Source of the DNA: DATCLS01 sp036563805
GTDB lineage: Bacteria; Actinomycetota; Acidimicrobiia; Acidimicrobiales; VFJN01
Assembly (NCBI GenBank): GCA_036563805.1
Contig: DATCLS010000011.1
Coordinates: 1-35,168 of the forward strand
Length of the DNA: 35,168 nucleotides
Reading direction: 5' to 3'
A program made the position numbers and the translations under genes. Of this stretch, positions 1-7,183 are shown in pieces. Position 1 is the stretch's first letter. Every line of letters begins with the position of its first letter. The notes beneath the pieces are model-generated. The model ran no database searches and was not told where the DNA came from. It saw only the letters and a program-made list of their open reading frames with translations.

Positions 1-72
1 CAGCACCAGAAGACCCGGCGGGACCGGGGGAACCGGCAGCACCAGAAGACCCGGCGGGACCGGGGGAACCGG
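1..72. repeat. 36-bp tandem repeat in the tail of the BrkB-like gene
   Basis: Positions 1-36 and 37-72 are identical 36-bp units, and a third, diverged unit begins at 73. Read on the reverse strand they encode the dodecapeptide AGSPGPAGSSGA, so copy-number change keeps the frame. The array continues past the window edge, so the total copy number is unknown. Confidence 0.9.
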
Positions 73-1117
73 CAGCACCGGAAGACCCGGCGGCGTCGGA
101 CGGGACGGCGGAAGCGGTGGGCACGGCCGGCTCGGGCTCCGAGCGCGCCCGAGCCGGGGCGGGAGCCGGCTCTGGGCGCGCCCGGGACTGGGCGACGGCG
201 GGCGACGGCCTGGCCTCGAGCTCGGCGTTCAGCTCGGCGCCGGCGATGACCGCGAAGGCGCTGATCCACAGCCACAGCATCACGACGACGATGGCGCCGA
301 GGGCCCCGTAGGTCTCGTTGTAGTTGGAGAAGTTGGCCGTGTAGATCGAGAACCCGACCGAGGCCACCAGCCACACGATCGTGGCCAGCACGGCCCCCGC
401 CGACGTCCACCGCCAGCGACCGTCGCGGTCGGGGGCGAACCGGTAGAGCAGGGCGAGGGCGACGATGAGCACGAGGCCGGCGAGGGGCCAGCGGGCGATC
501 ATCAGGACGTCCCGCGCCAAGCCCTCGCCGCCCGACGATCCCAGCGCCTGGGGGGCGATCACGATGCCGAGCCCGATCCCGCCGAGGACCAGCAGGGCGA
601 TCGTCAGCAGCACCGCGGTCCCCCGCAGGCGGACGAAGCCGCGGCCCTCGTCCTCGTGGTAGGCCCGGTTGACGGCGGTCATGAGGTTCTTGACGCCCGC
701 CGACGCCGACCACAGGGCCACCGCCACACCGATCAGGGCGCCGAGCCGCAGGCCCGACGACGAGCTCTCGACGATCGACTCGAGCTGGCTCCGGACGAGG
801 TCCTGGACCTCGGTGGGGGCCGCCGCCAGCACGTCGTCGACGTTGCGCCGGATGTCGTCGGGGTCGGCCACCAGGCCGTACACCGACACGAACGCCACCA
901 TCGCCGGCACCATCGCCAGCAGGCCGTAGAAGGCCACGCCGGCGGCCAGCAGCGACACGTCGTCCTGCTTGATGCGCTGCTTCACCCGCATCAGCACGCT
1001 CGGGAGCCCGCGGCGGGCGCCGGCGGACTCGTCCGGGGACCCCCCGGCGGTGTCGGCCGGGAGGTCGCCACGGTTCCGGCCCCCGCCGTTGTGGATCTCG
1101 ACCGCGCCATCGGACAT
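1..1117 (-). CDS. YihY/BrkB family inner-membrane protein (partial, 3' end off window)
   Basis: Reading from ATG at 1117 gives a polytopic membrane protein with the YihY/BrkB (former 'ribonuclease BN') pattern: a cytoplasmic N-terminus, the segment LLAAGVAFYGLLAMVPA near residues 54-70, an extracytoplasmic stretch, further hydrophobic helices, and the family signature NYNETYGALGAIVVVMLW followed by AGAELNAELE. The family's biochemical role is unsettled; the old RNase label is not supported. After AELNAELE the chain becomes a long Ala/Ser/Pro/Gly/Arg tail that is still open at position 1 and ends in a perfect 12-residue repeat. Usual homologues are about 300-350 residues; at least 372 are present here. 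It is divergent from the universal stress gene across about 114 bp. Confidence 0.88.
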   Translation of the reverse strand, partial: MSDGAVEIHNGGGRNRGDLPADTAGGSPDESAGARRGLPSVLMRVKQRIKQDDVSLLAAGVAFYGLLAMVPAMVAFVSVYGLVADPDDIRRNVDDVLAAAPTEVQDLVRSQLESIVESSSSGLRLGALIGVAVALWSASAGVKNLMTAVNRAYHEDEGRGFVRLRGTAVLLTIALLVLGGIGLGIVIAPQALGSSGGEGLARDVLMIARWPLAGLVLIVALALLYRFAPDRDGRWRWTSAGAVLATIVWLVASVGFSIYTANFSNYNETYGALGAIVVVMLWLWISAFAVIAGAELNAELEARPSPAVAQSRARPEPAPAPARARSEPEPAVPTASAVPSDAAGSSGAAGSPGPAGSSGAAGSPGPAGSSGA

Positions 1118-1149
1118 GCCTCCCACCTACCCGGCGGCGCCGGCGCCTA

Positions 1150-1178
1150 TCCCCAGTCTGTCCCCAGGCCATCCCCAG
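1150..1178. promoter_or_regulatory. Three helically phased TCCCCAG direct repeats upstream of the universal stress gene
   Basis: TCCCCAG occurs at 1150, 1161 and 1172, an 11-bp period or about one DNA turn, in the gap between the divergent BrkB and universal stress genes. Phased direct repeats suggest cooperative binding of an activator or response regulator. That role is inference. Confidence 0.45.
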
Positions 1179-1231
1179 GTCGGGACACTTGCCCCTACCG
1201 CCGGGCCGGGGCCGGACCGATGCTTTGTCCC

Positions 1232-2125
1232 ATGGCGGATCGGCGGATCGTTGTCGGAATGGACGGATCCCTCGCCTCCCGGGAGGCGCTGGTGTGGGCC
1301 GGCCGCCTGGTGCGCGTGCTCGGCGGACGGATCGTCGTGGTCCACGCCCTCGACGGCGACGCCGGCGGCGACCCGATCGCCGCCCTCCCTCCGCCCGATC
1401 TCGCCGACCGGCGCTACGCCAAGCTGACCGAGGCGGTCGAGCTCGACTGGTGCCGGGAGCTGGTGCGGGCCGCCATCCGCTTCTCCACGGTGGTGCGCAG
1501 CGGGCACCCGCTCGACGTCATCCCCGAGGCCGCCGACCTGCATCAGGCCGGGCTCGTCATCGTCGGCAACCGGGGCCGGGGGCCGACGCCCGCCCTCGGC
1601 CTGGGCTCGACCACCCAGGGCATGCTCGGCTACGGCGACCGGCCCGTGCTCGTCGCCCCGGAGCCGGGCGTGGGCCAGCGCCACCTGGCGCTGCGGCAGA
1701 TCGTGGTGAGCGCCGACGGGTCCGCCGCCTCCGAGCGGGCGCTGGGCACGATCAGCGACCTGGCCGTGGCGTTCGGCAGCCGGATCACGCTGGTCCGGGC
1801 CCGTGGCCCGAGGACCCACCACGGGCAGCCCCGGCCCCGCATCGACGCCCGGCTGCCCCGGCTGGCCCGCCGGCTGTCCGGCCGGGGCATCCCGGTGCGG
1901 ACCATCGTGCGGGGCGGCGACGCGGACGCCGTGGTGAGCGAGGCGGCCGCCGACATCGACGCCGACCTCGTGGCCGTGGGCGCCGGGCACGTGCTCGGCA
2001 ACGGCTACAGCGGCGGCCGGGGCCTGGCCGCCGAGACCCACCGGCCGACGCTGGTGGTGCCGGCGCCCGCCAGCTGCCCCCGGATGCAGCGACCCCTCCC
2101 GGCGCATTCGGGCGCCGCGGGCTGA
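1232..2125 (+). CDS. Tandem-domain universal stress protein (UspA family)
   Basis: 297 residues with two UspA folds in tandem (about 1-145 and 150-285). Domain 1 begins RRIVVGMDGS and carries the ATP-binding signature G-2X-G-9X-G-S as GNRGRGPTPALGLGS. Domain 2 begins RQIVVSADGS but its equivalent loop (GAGHVLGNGYSGG) lacks the G-2X-G spacing, so only the first half looks nucleotide-binding. Two-domain Usp proteins are common in actinobacteria and are usually induced by hypoxia, stationary phase or other stress. I chose ATG 1232 because the fold begins directly after it; the same frame is open far upstream, but that part overlaps the BrkB gene on the other strand. No clear Shine-Dalgarno is visible. 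Confidence 0.9.
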   Translation: MADRRIVVGMDGSLASREALVWAGRLVRVLGGRIVVVHALDGDAGGDPIAALPPPDLADRRYAKLTEAVELDWCRELVRAAIRFSTVVRSGHPLDVIPEAADLHQAGLVIVGNRGRGPTPALGLGSTTQGMLGYGDRPVLVAPEPGVGQRHLALRQIVVSADGSAASERALGTISDLAVAFGSRITLVRARGPRTHHGQPRPRIDARLPRLARRLSGRGIPVRTIVRGGDADAVVSEAAADIDADLVAVGAGHVLGNGYSGGRGLAAETHRPTLVVPAPASCPRMQRPLPAHSGAAG

Positions 2126-2147
2126 GCGGCGAAGCCCGCGGCGCCCG
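2109..2147 (+). terminator. 15-bp perfect hairpin over the stop codon of the universal stress gene
   Basis: Arms 2109-2123 and 2133-2147 are perfectly complementary around a 9-nt loop, and the TGA stop (2123-2125) lies at the loop edge. There is no T-run after it. It fits a hairpin-type terminator or 3'-end stabiliser of high-GC actinobacteria. Confidence 0.6.
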
Positions 2148-2614
2148 GCGTCGGGCGGAGGGCGGCCCCCAGCCGGGCGGCCGCCCCCGCCCGCCCCGGG
2201 CCCACCGGCATGCCACCGCCGCGCCCCAGGCGCCGACCTGCGCCGGCGCGAGGCCCAGGCGAGACCAGCGCGCCGCCGGCGGACCAAAGCCCTGGCGCGC
2301 TCGGCCGTCCGCCACCGCAGGAGTGCGGCACCGGGATGGCAGTGTCGGAGGGCGCCGGCGAGCCGGCGGGGTGAGGCGACCAGGCACCGGCGACGGACGG
2401 TCGCGGGGACCGTCGTGGGGACGGAGGCGGGCTCAGCGGCGGGTGGACTGGGCGCGGCGCCGGGGCCGCGACCACCGACGACGCGCAACGTCCAGCCGGC
2501 GCCGGCCACAAGGTGGCCGGCTGGACGTGGAGGCGGAATTGGGTTTCAGTTTTCGTCGATGCCGGGCGGGCGACGAGCGCGAGGGGGACGTGGAGGACAT
2601 GAGGACATGAGGGC
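2126..2614. other. About 490 bp without a convincing gene
   Basis: Open frames exist in several phases, but they are Pro/Ala/Arg-rich low-complexity translations with no recognisable domain, as expected by chance in such GC-rich DNA. The stretch holds the hairpin at 2109-2147, the bulged hairpin at 2489-2527, and a locally T-rich patch at about 2537-2556 ahead of the SDR gene. Confidence 0.6.
2489..2527 (+). terminator. Bulged hairpin with an internally duplicated GCCGGC
   Basis: CGTCCA (2489-2494) pairs with TGGACG (2522-2527), and GCCGGCCAC pairs with GTGGCCGGC around an AAG loop. The left arm holds an extra GCCGGC, so two mutually exclusive folds are possible. A T-rich patch (GGGTTTCAGTTTTCG) starts about 13 nt later. 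It could be a terminator, an attenuator or a protein site ahead of the SDR gene. Confidence 0.45.
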
Positions 2615-2617
2615 GTG

Positions 2618-3433
2618 ATGGAGCCTCCGCCGGTGCTGGAGCCGGGACGGGTGGTGCTGGTGACCGGCGCGGCGCGGGGGATCGGGGCCGCCACGGCCCG
2701 GCTGCTGGCGGCCTACGGCGCCCGGCTGGCGCTGTGCGACCGGCTGGCCGAGCCGCTGACCGGCGTGGCCGAGGAGCTGGCCACGGCCGGCACCGAGGTG
2801 CTGGCCGAGACGGTCGACGTGCGGGAGCCGGAGGCCGTCGACGCCTTCGTCGACGCAGCCGGCGCCCGCTTCGGCCGGATCGACGGGCTGGTGAACAACG
2901 CCGGCGGCACGTTCGTCGCCCCGGCGCTCGACGTGAGCGCCAAGGGCGAGGCCATGCTCGTGGCCGAGAACTTCACCCAGGTGCTGCACCTGGTCCGGCG
3001 GTGCGTGCCGCTGATGGGCGAGGGCGCCGCCATCGTCAACGTCACCTCGGTCGAGGCCCACCAGGCTGCCCCCGGCTTCGCCATCTACGCGGCGATGAAG
3101 GCGGCGGTCGCCAACCTGACCCGCTCGCTGGCCCTCGAGCTGGCGCCACGGGGCGTCCGGGTCAACGCCATGGCCCCCGACGCCCTGGTCAGCGAGGGCG
3201 AGGACGGCGCCCGCGACGCCATGCTGGCCGGCGAGATGGTGTACCGGCCGGCCATGCTGCCGCCGCTCGGCCACCGGGGCACGCCCGAGGACGGGGCGGC
3301 GGCCATCGCCTTCCTGCTGGGTCCGATGGCCCGGTTCGTGACCGGCACCACGGTCCACGTCGACGGCGGGACGTGGGCCGCCGGCGGATGGCAGCGCGGC
3401 CATGAGTGCGGCCATGAGTGCGGCCATGAGTGA
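2618..3433 (+). CDS. SDR family NAD(P)-dependent oxidoreductase
   Basis: 271 residues forming a classical short-chain dehydrogenase/reductase. The cofactor motif TGAARGIG lies near residues 15-22, NNAG follows the fourth strand, and the catalytic part shows Ser in VTSVEA and Y-x3-K as YAAMK. A cofactor-loop Asp (LALCDR) suggests NAD(H) rather than NADP(H). The substrate is unknown. A GTG one codon upstream (2615) is an equally possible start; GAGGG at 2609-2613 is the nearest ribosome-binding sequence. The C-terminus is unusual: after the normal SDR end it reads GHECGHECGHE, encoded by the 12-bp repeat that also supplies the next gene's start codons. The last 32 nt overlap the LLM gene, so the two are probably translationally coupled. 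Confidence 0.9.
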   Translation: MEPPPVLEPGRVVLVTGAARGIGAATARLLAAYGARLALCDRLAEPLTGVAEELATAGTEVLAETVDVREPEAVDAFVDAAGARFGRIDGLVNNAGGTFVAPALDVSAKGEAMLVAENFTQVLHLVRRCVPLMGEGAAIVNVTSVEAHQAAPGFAIYAAMKAAVANLTRSLALELAPRGVRVNAMAPDALVSEGEDGARDAMLAGEMVYRPAMLPPLGHRGTPEDGAAAIAFLLGPMARFVTGTTVHVDGGTWAAGGWQRGHECGHECGHE

Positions 3434-3434
3434 C
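3399..3434. repeat. Three 12-bp repeats carrying successive start codons
   Basis: The unit GGCCATGAGTGC is present three times, the last copy ending GTGA. In the SDR frame it encodes GHEC and ends at TGA 3431-3433. In the LLM frame each copy begins an ATG (3402, 3414, 3426) and gives MSAA-MSAA-MSDD. Each added copy extends both proteins by four residues. Confidence 0.9.
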
Positions 3435-4427
3435 GACGACGCCTCACCCGCCTCGCCCGAGCCACTGGACCCGCCGGGCCGGACCGGCTCCCCGCTGGCC
3501 CCCGGCTCGGTGTCGCTGCGCCTCTACCCCCACGACCTGCCGCCGGCCGAGGTCGTGGCCGAGCTGCGGACGCAGGCCCGCCTGGCCGAAGCCGCCGGCT
3601 TCGACGGCGTGATGACCAGCGAGCACCACGGCGGGTTCGCCAACTACCTGCCCAACCCGCTGCTCGCCGCCACTTGGGCGCTGGAGGCGACCGAGCGCGT
3701 CTGGGCCGCCCCGTGCCCGCTGCTACTGCCGCTGCGCCCCATCACCCAGGTCGTCGAGGACCTGGCCTGGACCGCCCAACGGTTCCCCGACCGGGTCGGC
3801 GCCGGGTTCGCGCCGGGCGCGCTGCCGCTCGACTTCGAGATGGCCGGCGTGCCGTTCGACGAGGCGCGGGCCCGGTTCCGGGCCGCGCTGCCCGAGGTGA
3901 CGGCGGCGCTGGCCGGCCGGGCGAGCGGGCCGCTGGCCGACGACCCGGCGGTGGCCGCCCTCGCCGCTTCGCCCATCCCCGCCGTGGGCGCCGCCCAGGG
4001 CCCGGTGGCCGCCCGCTGGGCCGCGGCGGCCGGCGCCGGCCTGCTGTTCGACTCGATCATCGCCGTGCAGCGGGCGGCCGAGGTGGCCGCCGCCTACCGG
4101 GAGGCCGGGGGCACGGGGCCGTGCGTCCTCATCCGCCGGGCCTGGGTGGGCGAGCCGCCGGACCGGGAGGTCGCGGCCCAGATGGACCGCTTCCGCCGGA
4201 TGGCCCCCGACCGGGCCCAGGCCCACTGGGCGGCGGCCGGCGGGCTGGTGGCCGACCCCGACCCGGCCGCCGTGGCCGAGCGGCTGCGCGCCCAGCGGGA
4301 CGCGGCCGGCTGCGACGCCCTCAACCTGCGGGTGTTCCACGCCGGCATCACACCCGCCACCGCCCGCGGCCAGATCGAGGCCCTGGGGGCCGAGGTCCTC
4401 CCCCGGCTCCGGAGCGCCGGCGCGTAA
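3402..4427 (+). CDS. LLM-class flavin-dependent oxidoreductase (bacterial luciferase-like)
   Basis: Up to 341 residues with a luciferase-like TIM barrel. The early segment LRTQARLAEAAGFDGVMTSEHH followed by PNPLLAATWALEATERV is the typical flavin monooxygenase N-terminal region, and later segments include VEDLAWTAQRFPDRVGAGFAPG. The reaction class is flavin (FMN or F420)-dependent oxidation; the EHH-type N-terminus favours the FMN group. The substrate is not predictable. Three in-frame ATGs (3402, 3414, 3426) are generated by the 12-bp repeat, so the true start is ambiguous; all give the same fold. It overlaps the SDR and probably works with it, for example an alcohol dehydrogenase followed by a monooxygenase (inference). 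Confidence 0.85.
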   Translation: MSAAMSAAMSDDDASPASPEPLDPPGRTGSPLAPGSVSLRLYPHDLPPAEVVAELRTQARLAEAAGFDGVMTSEHHGGFANYLPNPLLAATWALEATERVWAAPCPLLLPLRPITQVVEDLAWTAQRFPDRVGAGFAPGALPLDFEMAGVPFDEARARFRAALPEVTAALAGRASGPLADDPAVAALAASPIPAVGAAQGPVAARWAAAAGAGLLFDSIIAVQRAAEVAAAYREAGGTGPCVLIRRAWVGEPPDREVAAQMDRFRRMAPDRAQAHWAAAGGLVADPDPAAVAERLRAQRDAAGCDALNLRVFHAGITPATARGQIEALGAEVLPRLRSAGA

Positions 4428-4529
4428 CCCAGCGCCGGACAGCCGGCCCGCCACCCACCCGACCGCCGACGCCGGCCCGCCGGCGCCCCGTTCCGGATAG
4501 CCGGCCCCGCCGCCGGGTAGGCAGCCGCC

Positions 4530-5381
4530 ATGGCTCGACCAGTCTGGACCGGCGCGATCAGCTTCGGCCTGGTCACCGTGCCCGTGAAGGCGTACTCGGC
4601 GGTGCGGGACCACGACGTCCACTTCCACCAGATCGACAAAGGCTCGGGGTCGCGGATCCGCAACCGCAAGGTGGCCGAGGAGACCGGCGAGGAGGTCGAC
4701 CCGGACGACATCCAGATGGGCTTCGAGGTCGGCGACGGCAAGTACGTCACGTTCGAGAAGGACGAGCTGGACGAGCTGAGGCCGGCCTCGACCCGCGCCA
4801 TCGAGGTGAGCGACTTCGTGGCCCTCGAGGACGTCGACCCCATCTACTACGAGCGCACCTACTGGCTGGCGCCCGACGGCGACGCCGCCCGCCAGGCCTA
4901 CCAGCTGCTGCGCGAGGCCATGGAGCAGCAGGAGCGGGTGGCCATCGGCACGGTGGTGATGCGCAACAAGCAGTACCTGACCGCCATCCGCCCCCTCGAC
5001 GGCGCCCTCGCCATGTCGACCATGCGGTTCGCCGACGAGGTCGTGCCCCGCTCGGACATCGACGACGTCCCCGACCGGCGGTCGAAGCCCGACGCCAAGA
5101 TGCTGAAGATGGCCACCCAGCTCGTCGAGTCGCTGGCCAGCGACTGGGACCCGGAGAACTACCGCGACACCTACACCGACGAGCTGCGCCAGCGGATCGA
5201 GGCCAAGGAGGCCGGCGAGGACATCACCGAGGAGCCCGAGCCGGAGGCCGAGGGCAAGGTGGTCGACCTCATGGAGGCGCTCCAGGCCAGCTTGGAGAAA
5301 AGCAAGTCTTCGGGCGGCCGGAGCACGTCCAAGGGCGGCCAGCGCGGCAAGCGCAAGAAGGGCGGCCGCAAGAGCGCCTGA
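4530..5381 (+). CDS. ku: Non-homologous end-joining protein Ku
   Basis: 283 residues. The N-terminal signature MARPVWTGAISFGLVTVPVK, the segment VHFHQIDKGSGSRI, the EVSDFVALEDVDPIYYERTYWLAP core and LREAMEQQERVAIG are diagnostic for bacterial Ku, which homodimerises, threads onto DNA double-strand ends and recruits the ligase LigD. After the Ku core (about residues 1-250) there is a short basic Lys/Gly/Ser tail (about 253-283), as in other actinobacterial Ku proteins with lysine-rich extensions that bind DNA. No ligD is in the window. Convergent with the P450 at 5487. Confidence 0.97.
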   Translation: MARPVWTGAISFGLVTVPVKAYSAVRDHDVHFHQIDKGSGSRIRNRKVAEETGEEVDPDDIQMGFEVGDGKYVTFEKDELDELRPASTRAIEVSDFVALEDVDPIYYERTYWLAPDGDAARQAYQLLREAMEQQERVAIGTVVMRNKQYLTAIRPLDGALAMSTMRFADEVVPRSDIDDVPDRRSKPDAKMLKMATQLVESLASDWDPENYRDTYTDELRQRIEAKEAGEDITEEPEPEAEGKVVDLMEALQASLEKSKSSGGRSTSKGGQRGKRKKGGRKSA

Positions 5382-5435
5382 CGGCCAGCGGCCAAGCCAG
5401 GCGGGACGAACCGGGCCCGCCGGGCCACGCCCCGA

Positions 5436-5464
5436 GCGCCCGGGACCCAGCTGCCCCCGGGCGC
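5436..5464. terminator. Hairpin between the convergent ku and P450 genes
   Basis: GCGCCCGGG (5436-5444) and CCCGGGCGC (5456-5464) form a perfect 9-bp stem with an 11-nt loop in the 105-bp gap between two convergent stop codons. Likely bidirectional transcription end; no T-tract. Confidence 0.5.
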
Positions 5465-5486
5465 CCGCCCCGGCCGCGCTGGCCGC

Positions 5487-6815
5487 TCAGACGACCGGCG
5501 TGTACTCGAGGTGCAGCTCCTGGAGGCCCCGGAGGATGTAGGTCGGGGCGTACCGGTACCGGCGGTCGCCGGGCGGGCCGTGGTGGGCCTCGGAGATCCG
5601 GATGTCCTGCATGCGGTCGAGCATCCGCTCGAGGCTCACCCGGGCCTCGGCCCGGGCCAGCGGCCCACCGGGGCAGGCGTGCACGCCCCGGCCGAACGCC
5701 AGGTGCTCGCGGGCGTTGGGCCGGTCGACCCGGAACTCGTTCGGCTCCGGGAAGCGGCGGGGGTCGCGGTTGGCGGCCCCGTTCACCACCATCAGCGTCG
5801 CCCCAGCCGGGATGTCGACCCCGCCCACCGTGGCCGGCTTCCGGGCCAGGCGGAAGTCGCCCTTGACCGGGCTCTCGAACCGCAGGCACTCCTCCACGAA
5901 GTCGGGGATCCGGCTGCGGTCGTCACGCAGGAGCTGCTGGATGTCGGGCCGCTCGCCCAGCGTCTGGAGGGCGGCCGCCAGCAGCCGGACCGTCGTCTCC
6001 TGCCCGGCCGAGAACAGGTTGGCCGCCACCCGGACCACGTCGATGACCTCGGGCGTCGACCCGTCGGGGAACGTGGCGTGGGCGAGCGAGGTGAGGACGT
6101 CGTTGCGGGGCTCGCGTCGCCGGTCCTCGATGTACTCGGAGAACCGGCCGTACAGGAACTCGAGAGGGCTGTGGCCCATGGCCTTGGAGGTGGAGCCGAT
6201 CGTCCGGTTGCGCGCCCCGGAGCCCTGCAGCTCCTCGCGGAACGTCTCGTGGTCGGATTCGGGGACGCCGAGCAGGTCGGCGATGACGTACAGCGTGAAG
6301 GGCCCGGCGAAGTCGGAGATCAGCTCGCACTCGCCCCGCTCGATGAACCCGTCGATCTGGCGGTCGGCGCGCCGCCACATGAAGTCCTCGTTCTCCCGCA
6401 AGCGCTTCGGCGTGAGCAGGCGCATGAGCAGGCCGCGGTGGGCCTTGTGCTCGGGCGGGTCCATCGTCGGGAGCTGGTCGCTGAACGGGAGCTCGGCCCG
6501 GTGCTTCTCGATGAGCTCGGCGATCTCGTCGGGGTCGCGGCCCTCGAGCGGGACCGGGAAGCCGGGGAACGGGCCGGTCACCGAGTTGCAGGACGAGAAC
6601 GTCTCGGTGTCGGTGTACACGGCCGACGCCTCGTCGTAGCCGGTCACCATCACCACGCCGTGGTGCGGCTCGCGGGTGACCGGGCACCGGTCGCGGAGGT
6701 GGTCGAAGTACGGATAGGGATCGGCGACGAGCTCGTTCCCCCGGAAGAAGTCGAGGCTGTCGAAGTCGCTCAGTGCTCTCTCCCCCTCGTCCCCGCGGGA
6801 TCCTCGTCCGGACAC
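5487..6815 (-). CDS. Cytochrome P450
   Basis: 442 residues from GTG 6815. It has the I-helix oxygen-binding motif AGQETT, the K-helix ExxR as ECLR, and the haem-binding loop AFGRGVHACPGG with the thiolate Cys near residue 381. It is a soluble class I bacterial P450 needing a ferredoxin and reductase, neither of which is nearby. DPPEHKAHRGLLMRLLTP is the usual C-helix region. There is no ATG near the mature N-terminus: GTG 6815 has a weak ribosome site, whereas CTG at 6773 sits just after a strong purine run (GAGGGGGAG), so a CTG start giving 428 residues is possible. The P450 fold itself begins after that point (FDSLDFFRGNELVADPYPY). Substrate unknown. Confidence 0.9.
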   Translation of the reverse strand: MSGRGSRGDEGERALSDFDSLDFFRGNELVADPYPYFDHLRDRCPVTREPHHGVVMVTGYDEASAVYTDTETFSSCNSVTGPFPGFPVPLEGRDPDEIAELIEKHRAELPFSDQLPTMDPPEHKAHRGLLMRLLTPKRLRENEDFMWRRADRQIDGFIERGECELISDFAGPFTLYVIADLLGVPESDHETFREELQGSGARNRTIGSTSKAMGHSPLEFLYGRFSEYIEDRRREPRNDVLTSLAHATFPDGSTPEVIDVVRVAANLFSAGQETTVRLLAAALQTLGERPDIQQLLRDDRSRIPDFVEECLRFESPVKGDFRLARKPATVGGVDIPAGATLMVVNGAANRDPRRFPEPNEFRVDRPNAREHLAFGRGVHACPGGPLARAEARVSLERMLDRMQDIRISEAHHGPPGDRRYRYAPTYILRGLQELHLEYTPVV

Positions 6816-6823
6816 AGAACCCG

Positions 6824-6842
6824 ACTCTCGGATGACGAGAGT
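6824..6842 (-). promoter_or_regulatory. Inverted repeat at the P450 promoter
   Basis: ACTCTCG (6824-6830) and CGAGAGT (6836-6842) form a perfect 7-bp dyad with a 5-bp centre. On the reverse strand the outer arm overlaps a TACTCT -10-like hexamer, placing the dyad over the likely transcription start of the P450. Operator role is inferred. Confidence 0.45.
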
Positions 6843-7083
6843 ATCGTCCTCAGGCCGTCCCGGCCACGCCGCTCGCAGCCGGGAACGGCGAACGGACGGC
6901 GGCAGCGGGCGGCGGCCGGACGACCGGTCGACCCAGCCGGTGCAGCCGCCAGCCGGCGGCGACGGCGACCACGCCGGTCGCCACCGCCTGGAGCCCGAGC
7001 GCCACGGCCAGCACCACCAGGGTGGCCCTGCTGCGCTCGCCCCCGTCGGGTGCCAGCGTCTCCCACGGTGCCGAGCCGCCGCC

Positions 7084-7100
7084 TCACCCCGGGCGGGTGG
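7084..7100. promoter_or_regulatory. TCACCC-N5-GGGTG element, upstream copy
   Basis: TCACCC (7084-7089), five bases, then GGGTGG (7095-7100): an inverted repeat with one mismatch in the last position. It lies 84 bp before the GTG at 7184 and 49 bp (centre to centre) from the stronger copy. Confidence 0.5.
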
Positions 7101-7127
7101 TTCCCGGCCCGTGACCGGTGCGGCACC

Positions 7128-7154
7128 CGTCGTCACCCCGGTCGGGTGACGACG
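7128..7154. promoter_or_regulatory. TCACCC-N5-GGGTGA element, strongest copy (11-bp arms)
   Basis: CGTCGTCACCC (7128-7138) and GGGTGACGACG (7144-7154) are perfect arms around CGGTC. The centre is 43 bp upstream of the GTG at 7184. The same core recurs at 17254 and 28059, always between genes, which marks it as a transcription-factor site rather than a random hairpin. Confidence 0.6.
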
Positions 7155-7183
7155 CAGCGCGCGCAGCACGCGAGGTTGGCGCC

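Larger units (their letters stand above)
6816..7183. other. Divergent regulatory region between the P450 and the small conserved gene
   Basis: About 370 bp between divergent genes. It contains the P450 dyad (6824-6842), two copies of the TCACCC-N5-GGGTGA element (7084-7100 and 7128-7154), and a reverse-strand open stretch (7083-6850) with one hydrophobic segment but no ATG, which I do not call as a gene. Confidence 0.6.

Noticed and set aside
656..1231. Long plus-strand frame continuous with the universal stress gene
   Set aside because: It overlaps the BrkB-like gene antisense and has His/Arg/Gly-rich shadow composition; the stress-protein fold begins at 1232.
2005..2694. Reverse open frame of 229 codons across the gap before the SDR
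   Set aside because: Pro/Arg/Ala-rich translation with no domain, overlapping two real genes; typical of GC-rich antisense frames.
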